Below, one piece after another: positions 63,732-64,000 of a stretch of DNA of 64,000 bases (position 1 is its first letter; each line of letters opens with the position of its first letter). The notes below the pieces were generated by a model. That model worked only from the letters and a program-made list of their open reading frames with translations. It was not told the DNA's origin and made no database searches. This DNA is from Paraburkholderia bannensis (lineage in GTDB: Bacteria; Pseudomonadota; Gammaproteobacteria; Burkholderiales; Burkholderiaceae). The DNA lies in the NCBI RefSeq assembly GCF_014200455.1, contig NZ_JACHBW010000004.1, forward strand, positions 310,001-374,000, written 5' to 3'. A program made the translations under genes and the position numbers.

Positions 63732-64000
63732 ATGAAACCGACTTATTTCGCACTGCTCGCCGCGGCTGGCCTCGTGAGCGCGTGCGCCGTGGTGCCGACG
63801 GGACCGAGCGTGATGGCGCTGCCTGGCACCGGCAAGAGCTTCGACCAGTTCCGCAACGACGACTACAACTGCCGCCAGTTTGCCTTCCAGCAAACCGGCG
63901 GCGTGTCCACCAACCAGGCGGCCACCAACTCGGCAGTGGGCAGCGCCGTGGTGGGGACCGCGCTTGGCGCAGCCGCTGGCGCTGCGTTCGGCGGCGGCCA
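63732..64000 (+). CDS. Glycine-zipper family lipoprotein, 5' part (runs off window)
   Basis: The frame is open from ATG 63732 to the window end. It begins with lipoprotein signal MKPTYFALLAAAGLVSAC (Cys18 after LVSA), then DDYNCRQFAFQQ, and a glycine/alanine-rich segment (GSAVVGTALGAAAGAAFGGG), typical of glycine-zipper outer-membrane proteins. It follows the exported Tyr-rich gene by 20 bases. The C-terminus lies outside. Function of the family is not known. Confidence 0.85.
   Translation, partial: MKPTYFALLAAAGLVSACAVVPTGPSVMALPGTGKSFDQFRNDDYNCRQFAFQQTGGVSTNQAATNSAVGSAVVGTALGAAAGAAFGGG

Overview
The window is high-GC, gene-dense DNA of a Burkholderiaceae type, most likely Paraburkholderia or a close relative. 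This rests on gene content: several small DUF4148 exported proteins, liu-type leucine catabolism with a TetR regulator beside it, a PatD aldehyde dehydrogenase, an AcoR-like sigma-54 activator, and heavy GC bias at third codon positions. No tRNA, rRNA, CRISPR array or intact insertion sequence was seen. It reads as chromosome with a few decayed accessory patches.

Layout. 1-2.2 kb: end of an acyl-CoA dehydrogenase plus a CaiB/BaiF CoA-transferase. 2.3-4.8 kb: a DedA-PAP2-LssY fusion membrane protein whose PAP2 catalytic residues look lost. 5.1-7.1 kb: a DyP peroxidase carrying a C-terminal encapsulin-targeting tail, overlapping the encapsulin shell gene. 7.2-15.8 kb: two exported proteins, a Fur-boxed TonB siderophore receptor, ppnP, a short relic of a second encapsulin gene, a lipoprotein hydrolase and a ClC transporter. 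15.8-22 kb: a valine/short-acyl-CoA catabolic operon with a divergent AraC regulator. 22-31 kb: purine permease, cytochrome b561, small envelope proteins, a sigma-54 activator and a ferredoxin. 31-39 kb: GntR/MFS pair, an exported protein behind a LexA-like promoter, a flavin reductase, a ferritin-like protein, an amidase and an amino-acid binding protein. 39-42.2 kb: Fur-boxed feoAB plus a Cys-rich third gene.

42.2-46.2 kb: a wrecked two-partner secretion locus in which the front of the exoprotein gene is joined out of frame to the back of its transporter gene. 46.3-50 kb: patD, CDP-diacylglycerol pyrophosphatase, and a MarR/AhpD-like pair. 50-56.7 kb: the leucine catabolic operon liuABCD with a divergent TetR regulator. 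56.8-62.5 kb: a DUF2891 protein and a chemosensory operon of soluble double-PAS receptor, CheR, CheD and a three-domain CheW. 63.3 kb to the end: exported and glycine-zipper envelope proteins.

Themes are iron (siderophore receptor, Feo, encapsulin/DyP, ferritin-like protein), branched-chain acyl-CoA breakdown, and envelope proteins. The observations most worth following are the encapsulin relic, the TPS deletion, the inactive-looking PAP2 domain, the LexA-like promoter and an orphan minus-strand terminator suggesting a small RNA. Coordinates were derived by reading; no database search was run.
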